The notes: generated by a model from the sequence alone, not told the origin. 20,437 nucleotides of DNA from CAYNNQ01 sp051748085 (GCA_051748085.1 JBNJHA010000042.1:1-20437); one strand, 5' to 3'; shown: positions 1-7,712, counted from the first letter of the stretch. Program-made: numbers and translations.

Positions 1-1
1 C

Positions 2-1162
2 ATCCATCTGGACCTGGTTCATATCCAGGGAGAAAGCATTGAACGTGATCTGACCCGGCGCGATTTTACCATAAACGCCATGGCCCGGCCCCTGGGGGCG
101 GAAAAGGACACCGAAATAATCGACCCCTTCGGCGGGAGGGAGGATTTAAGACAGGGGATAATCCGGGCCACAAGGCCGGAAAACATTGCCCAAGATCCGC
201 TCAGGATAATGCGCGCTTTTCGCCTGAGCGCCCAGCTAAACTTCAGCATTGAACCGGGCACCCGGGAGACAATCCGGAAAAACGCCAGGCGGGTTATCGA
301 AAGCGCCCCGGAAAGAATAATAAATGAATTGCGGGCCATGCTCTTTTTCAGCCGGGCCTGCGCCTGTCTGCGGGAAATGGACGCTCTCGGGGTTCTATCG
401 GCTCTGTTGCCGGAGATCGACCCCATGCGCGGCTGCACCCAGAACGCCTTTCATCACCTGGATGTCTTGCAGCACAGCTTTCAGGCCTGCGCATCCTGCG
501 AGGAAATCATCGCGGCTCCGGAAAAAACTTTCCCCGGGCACGGGAAGGAAATAAACGCTGTTCTTGCTGGAGGTTATCGCCTGCCCTGGCTGAAACTGGC
601 CGCGCTCATGCATGACATGGGCAAGCCGTCCTGCCGCGAAACCCAGCCGTCCGGAAAAATTACCTTTTACGGGCATGAAAAAACCGGGACCGGGATGGCC
701 GAAGACATCGCCCAAAGACTAAAATTTTCAAGGCGGGAGCGGGAATATCTGAATCTGCTTGTCGGCGAACACATGCATATATTCGCTCTGTCCCGCCCGG
801 AAGTCAAAAAAAGTACGCTCATGCGCTTTTTGCGCCGGGTCGGGGACGACCTGATTCCCATAGTCATTCTCGGACTGGCCGACAGCCGGGCCACCCAAGG
901 GCCGAAACGCCCCGAGCATGAGGCCGCCCGTTTCGAAAGCCGGGCCGGGGAAATGATCCGCTTCTACTTTGAGGAATTTAAAACCCGGACAGAGGAAAAA
1001 AGGCTTTTGACCGGTGATGACCTCTTGAACCTGGGTCTGCCCGAAGGACCGCGCATAGGCCGCCTGCTCGAAAAAGCCCGCCTGGCCCAGGACGACGGAT
1101 TCATAACCGACAGAAACCAGGCCCTGGCCTGGGCCCGGGAAAGGCTCGAACCCGAGTCTTGA
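2..1162 (+). CDS. cca: CCA-adding enzyme / tRNA nucleotidyltransferase with HD domain, 5' end missing
   Basis: This gene is cut by the left edge; the reading frame is open from base 2, so about 386 residues of the C-terminal part remain. The family adds or repairs the 3' CCA of tRNAs, or polyadenylates RNA, using CTP and ATP in the cytoplasm. The sequence shows the end of the nucleotidyltransferase head with the signature RRDFTINAMA (about residues 19-28 of the visible part), then IDPFGGREDL and the QDPLRIMRAFR segment typical of class II nucleotidyltransferases. A later HD phosphohydrolase domain follows, with HHLD, a central HDMGKP and GHEKTG. The catalytic GxD motif lies upstream of the window. 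The HD domain is typical of Cca/PcnB-related bacterial proteins. It could be annotated as the poly(A) polymerase family, but the HD domain favours Cca. The stop TGA is followed by a 336-bp gap before htpG. Confidence 0.9.
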   Translation: MHLDLVHIQGESIERDLTRRDFTINAMARPLGAEKDTEIIDPFGGREDLRQGIIRATRPENIAQDPLRIMRAFRLSAQLNFSIEPGTRETIRKNARRVIESAPERIINELRAMLFFSRACACLREMDALGVLSALLPEIDPMRGCTQNAFHHLDVLQHSFQACASCEEIIAAPEKTFPGHGKEINAVLAGGYRLPWLKLAALMHDMGKPSCRETQPSGKITFYGHEKTGTGMAEDIAQRLKFSRREREYLNLLVGEHMHIFALSRPEVKKSTLMRFLRRVGDDLIPIVILGLADSRATQGPKRPEHEAARFESRAGEMIRFYFEEFKTRTEEKRLLTGDDLLNLGLPEGPRIGRLLEKARLAQDDGFITDRNQALAWARERLEPES

Positions 1163-1191
1163 CCCCCGCCTGCTTTCCCCGCTTTCATCCC

Positions 1192-1228
1192 CCTTGACAG
1201 ACGCGGCTTAAGACCTATTTTAATAGGT
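1192..1228 (+). promoter_or_regulatory. Candidate htpG promoter (heat-shock-like) with palindrome over the -10
   Basis: CCTTGACA (TTGACA at 1194-1199) is followed after 16 bases by TATTTT (1216-1221), preceded by CC. This resembles both the sigma70 consensus and the sigma32 pattern CTTGAA...CCCCAT. The -10 lies inside a perfect 7-bp inverted repeat, ACCTATT-TT-AATAGGT (1213-1228), which could be an operator. The htpG start lies about 270 bases downstream, so this promoter would give a long leader. No CIRCE element was seen. Start-site mapping is lacking, so the assignment is inference. Confidence 0.45.
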
Positions 1229-1282
1229 TGTCATGCAGCTATTAATATCAAGTACCAGGATTTTGCTTGCGCTGTTTTCTGG

Positions 1283-1318
1283 ATTACCCGTTCCTGTCCC
1301 CGAACAGGAACGGGTAAT
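1283..1318 (+). repeat. Perfect 15-bp hairpin in the htpG leader
   Basis: Arms 1283-1297 (ATTACCCGTTCCTGT) and 1304-1318 are exact reverse complements around a 6-base CCCCGA loop. No T-run follows, so it is not a standard intrinsic terminator. It lies downstream of the candidate promoter at 1192 and would fold in the htpG 5' leader. It could be an attenuator, an RNA-stability element, an operator or a remnant of a small mobile element. Confidence 0.7.
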
Positions 1319-1498
1319 GACGGCTGAGAGAAGGCCCATTATGTGGGGACTGGATTAGTTTGTTTGCAACTTTTTCCCCGTCAGGCCAGTCGCGGATTAA
1401 CGTCCGGATGACGAAGCAGAGATCCAGTTAAAAACAGATATTTTAATATGCTGAACAATCACTTTTCGAGCAAAAACCATTAAAGGAGAAAATTACCG
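1319..1498 (+). promoter_or_regulatory. Rest of htpG leader and ribosome binding site
   Basis: No gene is visible here. The stretch ends with a strong Shine-Dalgarno, AAAGGAGA (AAGGAG at 1483-1488), ten bases before the ATG at 1499. A second, weaker promoter cannot be excluded: the AT-rich segment around 1437-1448 (GATATTTTAATA) could hold a -10, but no matching -35 was seen. Confidence 0.4.
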
Positions 1499-3409
1499 AT
1501 GAACGCAAAAAACGCTGAACAACACGAATTTCAGGCTGAAATCAAAAAGCTGCTGGATATCATCATCCATTCCCTGTACACGAACAAGGAAATTTTTCTG
1601 CGCGAGCTGATTTCCAATTCCTCGGACGCTCTGGACAAGATCCGTTTCGAGCAAAGCCGTTCCGCGGACATAAAAAATCCGGATGCCGACTTGGACATAA
1701 GAATCAAAACGGACAAGGACAATTCAAAAATCAGCATTACCGACACCGGAATCGGCATGAGCAGACAGGAAGTCCTGGAGAACATCGGAACCATAGCCCA
1801 CTCCGGTTCCGAGGATTTCATGCGCCAGCTCTCCGAATCCAAGGAAAAGCCGGAAAACATCATCGGCCAGTTCGGCGTAGGCTTTTATTCAGTATTCATG
1901 GTCGCCAACGAAGTCACGCTCAAGACCCGGTCTTTTGATCCCGAAGCAAAGCCGGTCCGCTGGCATTCGGACGGCCTGGGCAGTTACACGGTGGAGGAAG
2001 TGGACGAGGACCTGCCGCGCGGAACCAGCATAGAAATAAGCCTGCGCGAGGACGACTCGGAATACGCCGATCCCGAAAGGCTGAAAAGCATAATTAAAAA
2101 GCACTCCAACTTTATTTCCTTCCCCATTTACGTTGACGATGAAAAGGTCAACACCATCCCCGCCCTGTGGAAGGAACCCAAATTCCAGATCAAAAAGGAA
2201 CAATACAAGGAATTCTACCAGTTTCTGACCTACGACAACGACGAGCCGTTCGAAACCCTGCATGTATCCGTGGACGCGCCAGTACAGTTCAACGCGCTCG
2301 TGTTCATCCCCAAGAAAAGCCCGTTCTTCCTCGATCTGCAGAACATGGAATACGGCCTGGACCTGTATGTGAACCGTGTGCTGATCGAGCGTGAAAACAA
2401 GGATTTGCTCCCGCAATACCTGGGATTCTGCAAGGGTGTGGTGGACACCGAGGACCTGCCCCTGAACATCGCCAGGGAAGGTATTCAGCAAAACGCCCTT
2501 ATCCGCAAGATTTCAAACAATCTAACCGGGCAGATCCTTTCCCGGCTGAAAAAAATAGCCGAAAAAGAACCGGAAAGGTACACCGAATTCTGGAAAGAGC
2601 ACAGCAAGGTATTCAAACTGGCCTATTCCGACTTCACCCGCCAGGACAAAATCAAGCCCCTGGTCCGCTTCAATTCCTCGCATCTGGACAGCGCGGACAA
2701 ACTTACGTCACTCGAGGAGTACAAAAGCAGGATGTTCGAGGGTCAGGACAAAATATACTACATTTCGGGACAAAGCCGCGAAGCCATCGAAACCAGCCCG
2801 CACATGGAACTTCTGCGTAAGAAGGGAATCGAGGTCTTGTATCTGTACGAACCAATCGACGAATTCCTGCTCGACAGTCTCAAGGACTACGAGGGACTTC
2901 CGTTTACCGCAGCCGAGCATATCGATCCGGCCGATCTGGACAATCTGGATAAAAAGGACGAGGAGAAAGATTCCGAAGAGAAAAAGGACGAAAAACAGGA
3001 CACCCCCGAATTGTCCGGGCTGCTTGAAAAAATGAAGACGGTCCTCGGAGACAGGGTGACCGAGGTTCGTGCATCGCGCCGCCTGGACACCAGTCCGGCC
3101 TGCCTGGTCAACCCGGACGGAGCCATGAGTTCCCAGATGCACAAAATCATGCAGCAGATAAACCGGGACACATCGGTTCCGAAAAAAATCCTGGAAATCA
3201 ATCCTGATCACGAGCTTACCCGCAATCTGATCCGGGTGCACAAGAGCGAGCCTGATGCCGGCTTCATCGCCGAGGCGACCGAACAGCTCTTTGAATCGGC
3301 CCTGCTGCTCGAGGGTTATCTGAACGATCCGCACGCCCTGGTCAACAGGACTTTCGACCTGCTTACCAAATCCAGCGCCTGGTACACGGCCCGCAACAAC
3401 GAGGCATAA
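1499..3409 (+). CDS. htpG: Chaperone HtpG (bacterial Hsp90)
   Basis: The 636-residue protein has the normal HtpG length. It is a cytosolic homodimeric ATP-dependent chaperone that remodels client proteins, usually with DnaK. The N-terminal GHKL ATPase domain is intact: RELISNSSDALDKIRF (Glu36 and Asn40 region), TDTGIGM (Asp82) and the lid and glycine segment GQFGVGFYSVFM (about 123-134). The middle domain follows, with the LYVNRVLI and LPLNIAREGIQQN signatures and the catalytic-loop arginine. A very charged Lys/Glu/Asp linker occupies about residues 479-501, ahead of the C-terminal dimerisation domain. That linker is longer and more acidic than in E. coli HtpG, somewhat like the eukaryotic charged linker. 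The ATG at 1499 is supported by AAGGAG at 1483. A heat-shock-like promoter lies about 300 bases upstream, and the gene ends at a hairpin terminator, so it is probably monocistronic. Confidence 0.97.
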   Translation: MNAKNAEQHEFQAEIKKLLDIIIHSLYTNKEIFLRELISNSSDALDKIRFEQSRSADIKNPDADLDIRIKTDKDNSKISITDTGIGMSRQEVLENIGTIAHSGSEDFMRQLSESKEKPENIIGQFGVGFYSVFMVANEVTLKTRSFDPEAKPVRWHSDGLGSYTVEEVDEDLPRGTSIEISLREDDSEYADPERLKSIIKKHSNFISFPIYVDDEKVNTIPALWKEPKFQIKKEQYKEFYQFLTYDNDEPFETLHVSVDAPVQFNALVFIPKKSPFFLDLQNMEYGLDLYVNRVLIERENKDLLPQYLGFCKGVVDTEDLPLNIAREGIQQNALIRKISNNLTGQILSRLKKIAEKEPERYTEFWKEHSKVFKLAYSDFTRQDKIKPLVRFNSSHLDSADKLTSLEEYKSRMFEGQDKIYYISGQSREAIETSPHMELLRKKGIEVLYLYEPIDEFLLDSLKDYEGLPFTAAEHIDPADLDNLDKKDEEKDSEEKKDEKQDTPELSGLLEKMKTVLGDRVTEVRASRRLDTSPACLVNPDGAMSSQMHKIMQQINRDTSVPKKILEINPDHELTRNLIRVHKSEPDAGFIAEATEQLFESALLLEGYLNDPHALVNRTFDLLTKSSAWYTARNNEA

Positions 3410-3420
3410 CAGGCTTTGAG

Positions 3421-3451
3421 GGGTGCTGCCGCCGTTTTTTCGGCAGCGTCC
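3421..3451 (+). terminator. Hairpin terminator after htpG
   Basis: An 11-bp stem, GGGTGCTGCCG (3421-3431) with CGGCAGCGTCC (3441-3451) including two G-U pairs, encloses a 9-base loop that contains a run of six T. It lies 11 bases after the htpG stop. There is no T-run after the stem, so termination may be helped by the second inverted repeat at 3460. Confidence 0.55.
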
Positions 3452-3459
3452 CTATCCGA

Positions 3460-3495
3460 TTCTTATCCGGAAATTGAACAATTTCCGGATAAGAA
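3460..3495. repeat. Perfect 17-bp inverted repeat between convergent genes
   Basis: Arms 3460-3476 (TTCTTATCCGGAAATTG) and 3479-3495 are exact reverse complements separated by AA. It sits between the end of htpG and the stop of the opposing metallopeptidase gene, which begins at 3497. It may serve as a bidirectional terminator, but such a long perfect stem with a 2-base centre could also be a protein-binding site or cruciform. Confidence 0.8.
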
Positions 3496-3496
3496 A

Positions 3497-4240
3497 CTAT
3501 CCAACCCAGGCCGGAAGATAGCCGGCCGCAAGCCTCAACCCCTTTTCCATTTCCCGGTAATCCGGTCTGAAGCGGGCGACCATGTCCCAGAAACGTACGG
3601 AATGATCCGGCACGGCAAGATGGCAAAGTTCGTGCACCAGCAATTGATCCACCAATTCCGGAGGCAGAAACAAGAGCTTGGCGTTTAGATTGATATTCCC
3701 TTTTTCCGAGCAGCTCCCCCACCTGGTTTTCTGCATCCTAACCCGGACATTTGCCGGATAAAGTCCCAGCCCCCGGCTGATCCGGGCAATCCAGGGCGAA
3801 AGAACCGCTTGAGCCTTTTTACGGACATAGTAGCGCAACATCTCTCGAATATCACTGTTGGACAATTCGGAAACAGTATCAACGACCAGCTTCCCTTTTT
3901 CTTCCCGGACAAAATTGCGTTCCCCGCCTATATCGCGGTACTCAACCGGAAATTTCTCTCCCGTTGCCAAAAGCTCCATTTCCCCGGGCAGTTCCAATTT
4001 GGACCCGGCCGGATCAAAGCCTTCCATCTCCATTTTTTTGCGCGTCTTTTGAATCCAAAAACGCTTTTCTTCAAGTATGAACGGGAGCCGTTCCGGATCA
4101 AAACCAACCGGGATTGTAATTTTAAGTCCGGCCCCGGGAACAAAACGGATAAGCACCCTCTTGGCCCGGTGATGCTCCCGGACGAGGACCGGCAGGCCTT
4201 CAAATTTATTAATCAGCTTGGTCTTGCTGGTCATTCTCAT
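3497..4240 (-). CDS. YgjP-type zinc metallopeptidase (DUF45, M48-related)
   Basis: This 247-residue protein carries the family hallmark: HELCHL (HExxH) at about residues 203-208, then a third zinc ligand in the segment PDHSVRFWDMV. The sequence TRWGSCSEKGNINLNAKL just upstream is also characteristic of the YgjP/SprT-like DUF45 group. The N-terminal half (residues 1-130) contains the usual basic beta-rich part with RFWIQKTRKKM. No signal peptide or membrane segment is visible, so it is probably cytoplasmic. Members are predicted metal-dependent hydrolases; substrates are not established. The start is the first of two close ATG codons (MRM), and the ribosome binding site is weak. It faces htpG tail to tail. 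Its gene lies 100 bases from the stop of the next minus-strand gene, so shared transcription with it is possible. Confidence 0.88.
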   Translation of the reverse strand: MRMTSKTKLINKFEGLPVLVREHHRAKRVLIRFVPGAGLKITIPVGFDPERLPFILEEKRFWIQKTRKKMEMEGFDPAGSKLELPGEMELLATGEKFPVEYRDIGGERNFVREEKGKLVVDTVSELSNSDIREMLRYYVRKKAQAVLSPWIARISRGLGLYPANVRVRMQKTRWGSCSEKGNINLNAKLLFLPPELVDQLLVHELCHLAVPDHSVRFWDMVARFRPDYREMEKGLRLAAGYLPAWVG

Positions 4241-4340
4241 TTTCCGAATAAATATGGCGTGAAAAAGCCGTTTTTGACTGTTCGCCGGCAGTAACTATTC
4301 AGCATACGAAAAAATCACCGGAATTTTTGCACCAGCACAG

Positions 4341-5336
4341 TTATTGTCCCTCAACCTTCTCGACCTCTTTCTTTTTCCCGGACATATCAATGGTCTGGAC
4401 AACAAGCCTCTTTTTTTTAAGATAGCGCATTATGGCCTCAACGCCCTGTAAAACCACCCGTTTCCCCCGATTCTCGTCGACAATCAGTATGGGCACGCCC
4501 TTATAGCCCCGGCTGGTAAAAAATTCCTTGGCCTTTTTCACTCCCTGTATCACTTCTTCCGGAGGCCTGCCCGGCTCGATTTCCTCATCCTTCTTATTCT
4601 CAATCTCCAAAACGGCCAGAAACGCGTTCTTCTCGATTTCTTTAGATCCGAATATGGCTTTAATCCGGGACAGATCCTTTTTGCTGTCATTCAGCGGGAT
4701 AAGATGCCAGGTGAACGGATCGCGGTTGTTCACGGCCAGATTGGCCAGAACTTTACTGCAATGAGCACAATGCAGGCCGAAAAAGAAATAAAACCTTGGC
4801 CATTTGCGATCTTTTTCACCTTTGCGGGTAATGACCTCTATTTTATCCAGACTGGCCGGGCTTATTTTATATTCCAGAATACCGTTAGCGGCAAAACCGC
4901 CAAGCCAAACAGCCCCAGCCAGAATAAAAATATACGCCTTCTTTCGGTTCCAGGACAAAAGCGCGGCAAAAGCAAAAAGAAACAGAGCCACTCCGATGCA
5001 CAAAAGACATCTTTCCTTGACGGTTACAAATTGAAAGCCCAGAAGGGCCCCGTCAAATGCCATGGCTCCAAGCAATAAGACTTTGATCGTCTTCCACAGC
5101 CAGGGTGCTTCATATCTCCCGGCAAAAAAAGACATAAGCCACAGAGTCCAGAAAAAAACGGCCCCGGCAACAATCAGCAGAGTCTCACCGAAATGCACGT
5201 ATTCGCCGACCACCTGACAGCTCTCGGTCATGCACAAGCTTTGGGAATTGGTAATCTGCAGCCAGACATCAACGCTCAAAGTTACCGCCGCCGCCAGAAG
5301 CATAAATTGCAAAAAACGCAATCTGAATTTTTTCAT
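4341..5336 (-). CDS. VKOR-family membrane protein fused to a thioredoxin-like domain
   Basis: The 331-residue protein joins two redox modules. Residues 1-155 have five hydrophobic segments (about 8-25, 50-70, 84-104, 110-128, 134-151) and the vitamin K epoxide reductase pattern: a loop cysteine pair Cys35/Cys40 and the membrane CLLC active site, Cys110/Cys113. Residues 180-310 look like a DsbA/thioredoxin-type domain with CAHC (Cys190/Cys193) and the cis-proline segment KGVPILIV (Pro282). In bacterial VKOR systems the membrane part reoxidises the thioredoxin partner and passes electrons to quinone, giving disulfide bonds in exported proteins. The fusion lets both steps occur in one chain. Orientation of the thioredoxin domain to the periplasm is inferred from the family. 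The loop cysteines are spaced closer (CxxxxC) than in human VKOR. The ribosome binding site is weak. It could alternatively serve a dedicated exported cysteine protein rather than general folding. Confidence 0.85.
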   Translation of the reverse strand: MKKFRLRFLQFMLLAAAVTLSVDVWLQITNSQSLCMTESCQVVGEYVHFGETLLIVAGAVFFWTLWLMSFFAGRYEAPWLWKTIKVLLLGAMAFDGALLGFQFVTVKERCLLCIGVALFLFAFAALLSWNRKKAYIFILAGAVWLGGFAANGILEYKISPASLDKIEVITRKGEKDRKWPRFYFFFGLHCAHCSKVLANLAVNNRDPFTWHLIPLNDSKKDLSRIKAIFGSKEIEKNAFLAVLEIENKKDEEIEPGRPPEEVIQGVKKAKEFFTSRGYKGVPILIVDENRGKRVVLQGVEAIMRYLKKKRLVVQTIDMSGKKKEVEKVEGQ

Positions 5337-5495
5337 CGCAAAAAACCATTAAACCTGAGTTATAACTGTTCAGAACATGAAAAAAAGTTCACCGGATTTA
5401 GACAATTAAATCCAATAATCCTGCAGCTGTTCACCATGTTTGTAAAGCGGACAACGCCCACTTCTTAAATGTAATTTTTATGAACCGCCCGCTTC
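5337..5495. other. Start of 541-bp gene-free interval
   Basis: The gap 5337-5877 separates the divergent VKOR-type and Bax-inhibitor genes. The part 5337-5495 holds the upstream region of the VKOR-type gene; I see no clear promoter in it. The rest contains repeats at 5496 and 5626 and a promoter at 5808. Confidence 0.4.
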
Positions 5496-5570
5496 GCCCA
5501 AGGCGCAAAGGTCGCCAAGGAAAACCAGCAATATTTCGCCTTCTGAACTTTGCGTCTTTGCGGTTCAACA
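5496..5570 (+). repeat. Dispersed hairpin repeat A, copy 1 (NRKDAK-type)
   Basis: This 75-bp element matches the segment 10645-10716; their last 36 bases, starting TTCGCCTTCTGAACTTTG, are identical. The left arm (GGCGCAAAGGTCGCCAAGG) and right arm (CTTTGCGTCTTTGCGG) can pair imperfectly, so the unit is a REP-like stem. On the minus strand it reads LNRKDAKFRRR, a phrase common in spurious small predicted proteins, which marks this as a known kind of widespread intergenic repeat rather than a gene. Confidence 0.8.
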
Positions 5571-5625
5571 ACTTTTTGGACATCTTTTTTAAAACAACTA
5601 TCTGCTTGGATAGCAAAAGCTTTAA

Positions 5626-5666
5626 CTCATTTTCGAATTGGAAACCTGCTATTTCTAAATCCGGAA
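5626..5666 (-). repeat. Dispersed repeat B, copy 1
   Basis: On the minus strand this 41-bp segment begins TTCCGGATTTAGAAATAG and ends CGAAAATGAG. It matches 16401-16440 on the plus strand at 36 of 40 aligned positions with one gap. In one frame it reads KIPDLEIAGFQFENE, but there is no supported gene. Copies lie in intergenic DNA in opposite orientation. Confidence 0.65.
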
Positions 5667-5807
5667 TTTTTGAGTTTCCGGATGGAAACTGATTCAACCT
5701 AAAATGCCCTTAACACATTTATGAACACTGCCGACCTGCTCGGGCGCATATTGCCCGCCAACCCGGGCCAGTCAAAAGAAATCTTCCGACAGGCATAACG
5801 ATAATCA

Positions 5808-5836
5808 TTGACAAGCAACGGACAAAAACAGATAAT
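5808..5836 (+). promoter_or_regulatory. Sigma70 promoter for the Bax-inhibitor-1 gene
   Basis: A perfect TTGACA -35 (5808-5813) is separated by 17 bases from GATAAT (5831-5836), one base from the -10 consensus. Transcription would start about 35 bases before the ATG at 5878. Confidence 0.75.
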
Positions 5837-5877
5837 AAAAAGCAGGAAAAGAGACAACCGTTTTCAAGGAGGATAAA

Positions 5878-6585
5878 ATGCCCAACTACGATAGTGTACC
5901 TTCCACCTCAACCCGCTCTGAAGCTTTAAACGCCTTCATGCGCGGCGTATACATGTGGATGGGCGCGGGACTGGGGCTTACCGCGATTACCGCATATACA
6001 GTAGCTTCCACCCCGACGCTCGCCCAGGCCATCTTCAGCAACCAGCTTTTATTCTGGGGGCTGATCATAGGTGAACTTTTGCTTGTCGTGGCCATAAGCG
6101 GAGGAATATCCAAGATGTCCGCCCAGACCGCCACCGGCCTTTTTCTTTTGTACAGCGGACTAAACGGAGTTACCCTTTCCGCGATACTTTTACTGTACAC
6201 TGCGACCTCGATCGCTTCGACCTTCGTGGTCTGTGCCGGCATGTTCGGGGCCATGAGCATCTACGGGATGACCACCAAAAAGGATCTCACCTCCTGGGGA
6301 AGTTTCCTGTTCATGGGACTTGTAGGTGTCATTCTGGCCTCGGTGGTCAATATTTTCCTGCGCAGCCCGGCGCTTAATTTCGCTATCAGCGGAATCGGCG
6401 TCCTGGTGTTTGTCGGACTCACTGCCTACGACACCCAGAAACTGAAAAGCATGGGTGAAAGCGCTCCCATGGATGACTCCACGGCTATCCGCAGGGGCAC
6501 GATACTCGGCGCGCTCACTCTCTACCTTGATTTTATCAACCTGTTTCTCATGCTTCTGCGCTTTTTCGGTCAGATGCGCGAGTAA
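5878..6585 (+). CDS. Bax inhibitor-1 / YccA family inner-membrane protein
   Basis: This 235-residue protein has about seven hydrophobic segments, from about residue 25 to the C-terminus, and the family ending YLDFINLFLMLLRFFG. The segment VGLTAYDTQKLK before the last helix is also typical. Bacterial members such as YccA and YbhL sit in the inner membrane; E. coli YccA binds and restrains the FtsH protease, and others are reported as pH-sensitive calcium leak channels. The role here is inferred from the family only. The start is secure: CAAGGAGGATAAAATG places AAGGAGG five bases before the ATG. A good sigma70 promoter lies directly upstream. A strong hairpin follows at 6597, just before lpxK, which may end or weaken read-through. 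Confidence 0.93.
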   Translation: MPNYDSVPSTSTRSEALNAFMRGVYMWMGAGLGLTAITAYTVASTPTLAQAIFSNQLLFWGLIIGELLLVVAISGGISKMSAQTATGLFLLYSGLNGVTLSAILLLYTATSIASTFVVCAGMFGAMSIYGMTTKKDLTSWGSFLFMGLVGVILASVVNIFLRSPALNFAISGIGVLVFVGLTAYDTQKLKSMGESAPMDDSTAIRRGTILGALTLYLDFINLFLMLLRFFGQMRE

Positions 6586-6596
6586 AAGCATACATA

Positions 6597-6625
6597 CCCG
6601 GCCGGAGTAATGATTTCCGGCCGGG
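6597..6625 (+). terminator. 10-bp hairpin between Bax-inhibitor gene and lpxK
   Basis: CCCGGCCGGA (6597-6606) and TCCGGCCGGG (6616-6625) are exact reverse complements around a 9-base loop. There is no T-run. The stem ends ten bases before the lpxK ATG and overlaps where its Shine-Dalgarno should be, so it could act as a weak terminator or a translational gate. Confidence 0.5.
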
Positions 6626-6634
6626 ATATCCGGC

Positions 6635-7687
6635 ATGCCCCCAACCATTCGAAACCTACAAGAGACGTTATACCCCCTGCTCTGGCTTCCCGGCCGTATT
6701 TATTCCCGGTTAATGCGTGCGCGTGGTCTGTATTATCGCCTGTCCGCCGTAAAATCCCCCGAAAAATTATGCGTATCCGTGGGCAATATAGCCTGGGGAG
6801 GAAGAGGCAAATCCCCTTTTTGCGCCTACCTGGCCGGGCAATATCTGAAAAAAGGACTTACTCCGGCAATACTAACCCGTGGATACGGGGCAAAGCCACC
6901 GGCCTGTCCGCACCCGGTGCGGCTGGATGATCCCGTTTCCGCGTGCGGGGATGAACCTCTGGATCTCATGTCCCGGCTCGCGGATGTGCAAATAATCATT
7001 GATCCGGACAGGAAAAGAGCCGCCGAGTGGGCGCGGTCACGAATAAATCCCGATCTTTTTATTCTTGATGACGGTTTTCAGCACATGCGCATGCCGAGAC
7101 ACGTGGACATAGTCCTTTTATCCGCGTATGACCTGGGTAAAGGATGGAACAGGGTCATCCCTTCCGGAGAATGGCGCGAAGGGCAAAACGCCTTGCGCCG
7201 CGCGGATTTGTTCGCGGTCCATCTGAACAGCGATCCCGACAGGACCCGGGCGGCGGCCGCCAAAAGACTACACGGGTTCGGCAAGCCGATTGTTTATTTC
7301 CAGACAAAGGCTGACGGGCTGCGCAAGGTAGCGGATAATAGCCGCGTAACCGGTCTGAATTCCCCGTACCTTGCACTCGCCGGAATTTCAAACCCCGGAC
7401 GCTTTATACACAGCGCGCAAACTTTCTTGCAAAAACCTGCGGGAGGCACCCTGTTTTTTCCCGACCATCATATTTTTACGACTCGGGACTGGGAGAAAAT
7501 AAATCGAACCGCCCGCGATAAAGGCTGTAAACATATTCTGTGCACCAGCAAGGACGCGGTAAAACTGAAAAACATGGCTGACGACAAGCTTTTGTGCCTG
7601 GATATCGGGATTCAACTTTCAGACACGGATCAAGCGCGATTATGGAAAATACTGGACAGCGGCCGCAATAGATTGAAATTGCGGTGA
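6635..7687 (+). CDS. lpxK: Tetraacyldisaccharide 4'-kinase LpxK
   Basis: The 350-residue protein has the usual LpxK length. LpxK phosphorylates the 4'-position of the lipid A disaccharide at the inner face of the cytoplasmic membrane, making lipid IVA. Near the N-terminus the amphipathic membrane-binding segment YPLLWLPGRIYSRLMRARG is followed by the P-loop VGNIAWGGRGKSP (about residues 50-62). ILTRGYG comes next, and the signature FILDDGFQHMRMPRHVDIVL lies near residue 143. The C-terminal part has FFPDHHIFT and CTSKDAVKL, also family features. In the P-loop most LpxK proteins have GGTGKTP; here it is GGRGKSP. The start at 6635 fits the family N-terminus, although the ribosome binding site is poor and a hairpin lies in front. 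The next gene begins 25 bases downstream. Confidence 0.94.
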   Translation: MPPTIRNLQETLYPLLWLPGRIYSRLMRARGLYYRLSAVKSPEKLCVSVGNIAWGGRGKSPFCAYLAGQYLKKGLTPAILTRGYGAKPPACPHPVRLDDPVSACGDEPLDLMSRLADVQIIIDPDRKRAAEWARSRINPDLFILDDGFQHMRMPRHVDIVLLSAYDLGKGWNRVIPSGEWREGQNALRRADLFAVHLNSDPDRTRAAAAKRLHGFGKPIVYFQTKADGLRKVADNSRVTGLNSPYLALAGISNPGRFIHSAQTFLQKPAGGTLFFPDHHIFTTRDWEKINRTARDKGCKHILCTSKDAVKLKNMADDKLLCLDIGIQLSDTDQARLWKILDSGRNRLKLR

Positions 7688-7712
7688 ACAGATATCAAAC
7701 ATTTAGAATTTC

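Noticed and set aside
5431..5697. 88-residue minus-strand open frame containing repeats A and B
   Set aside because: It is made of dispersed repeat sequence (NRKDAK phrase) and has no gene support.
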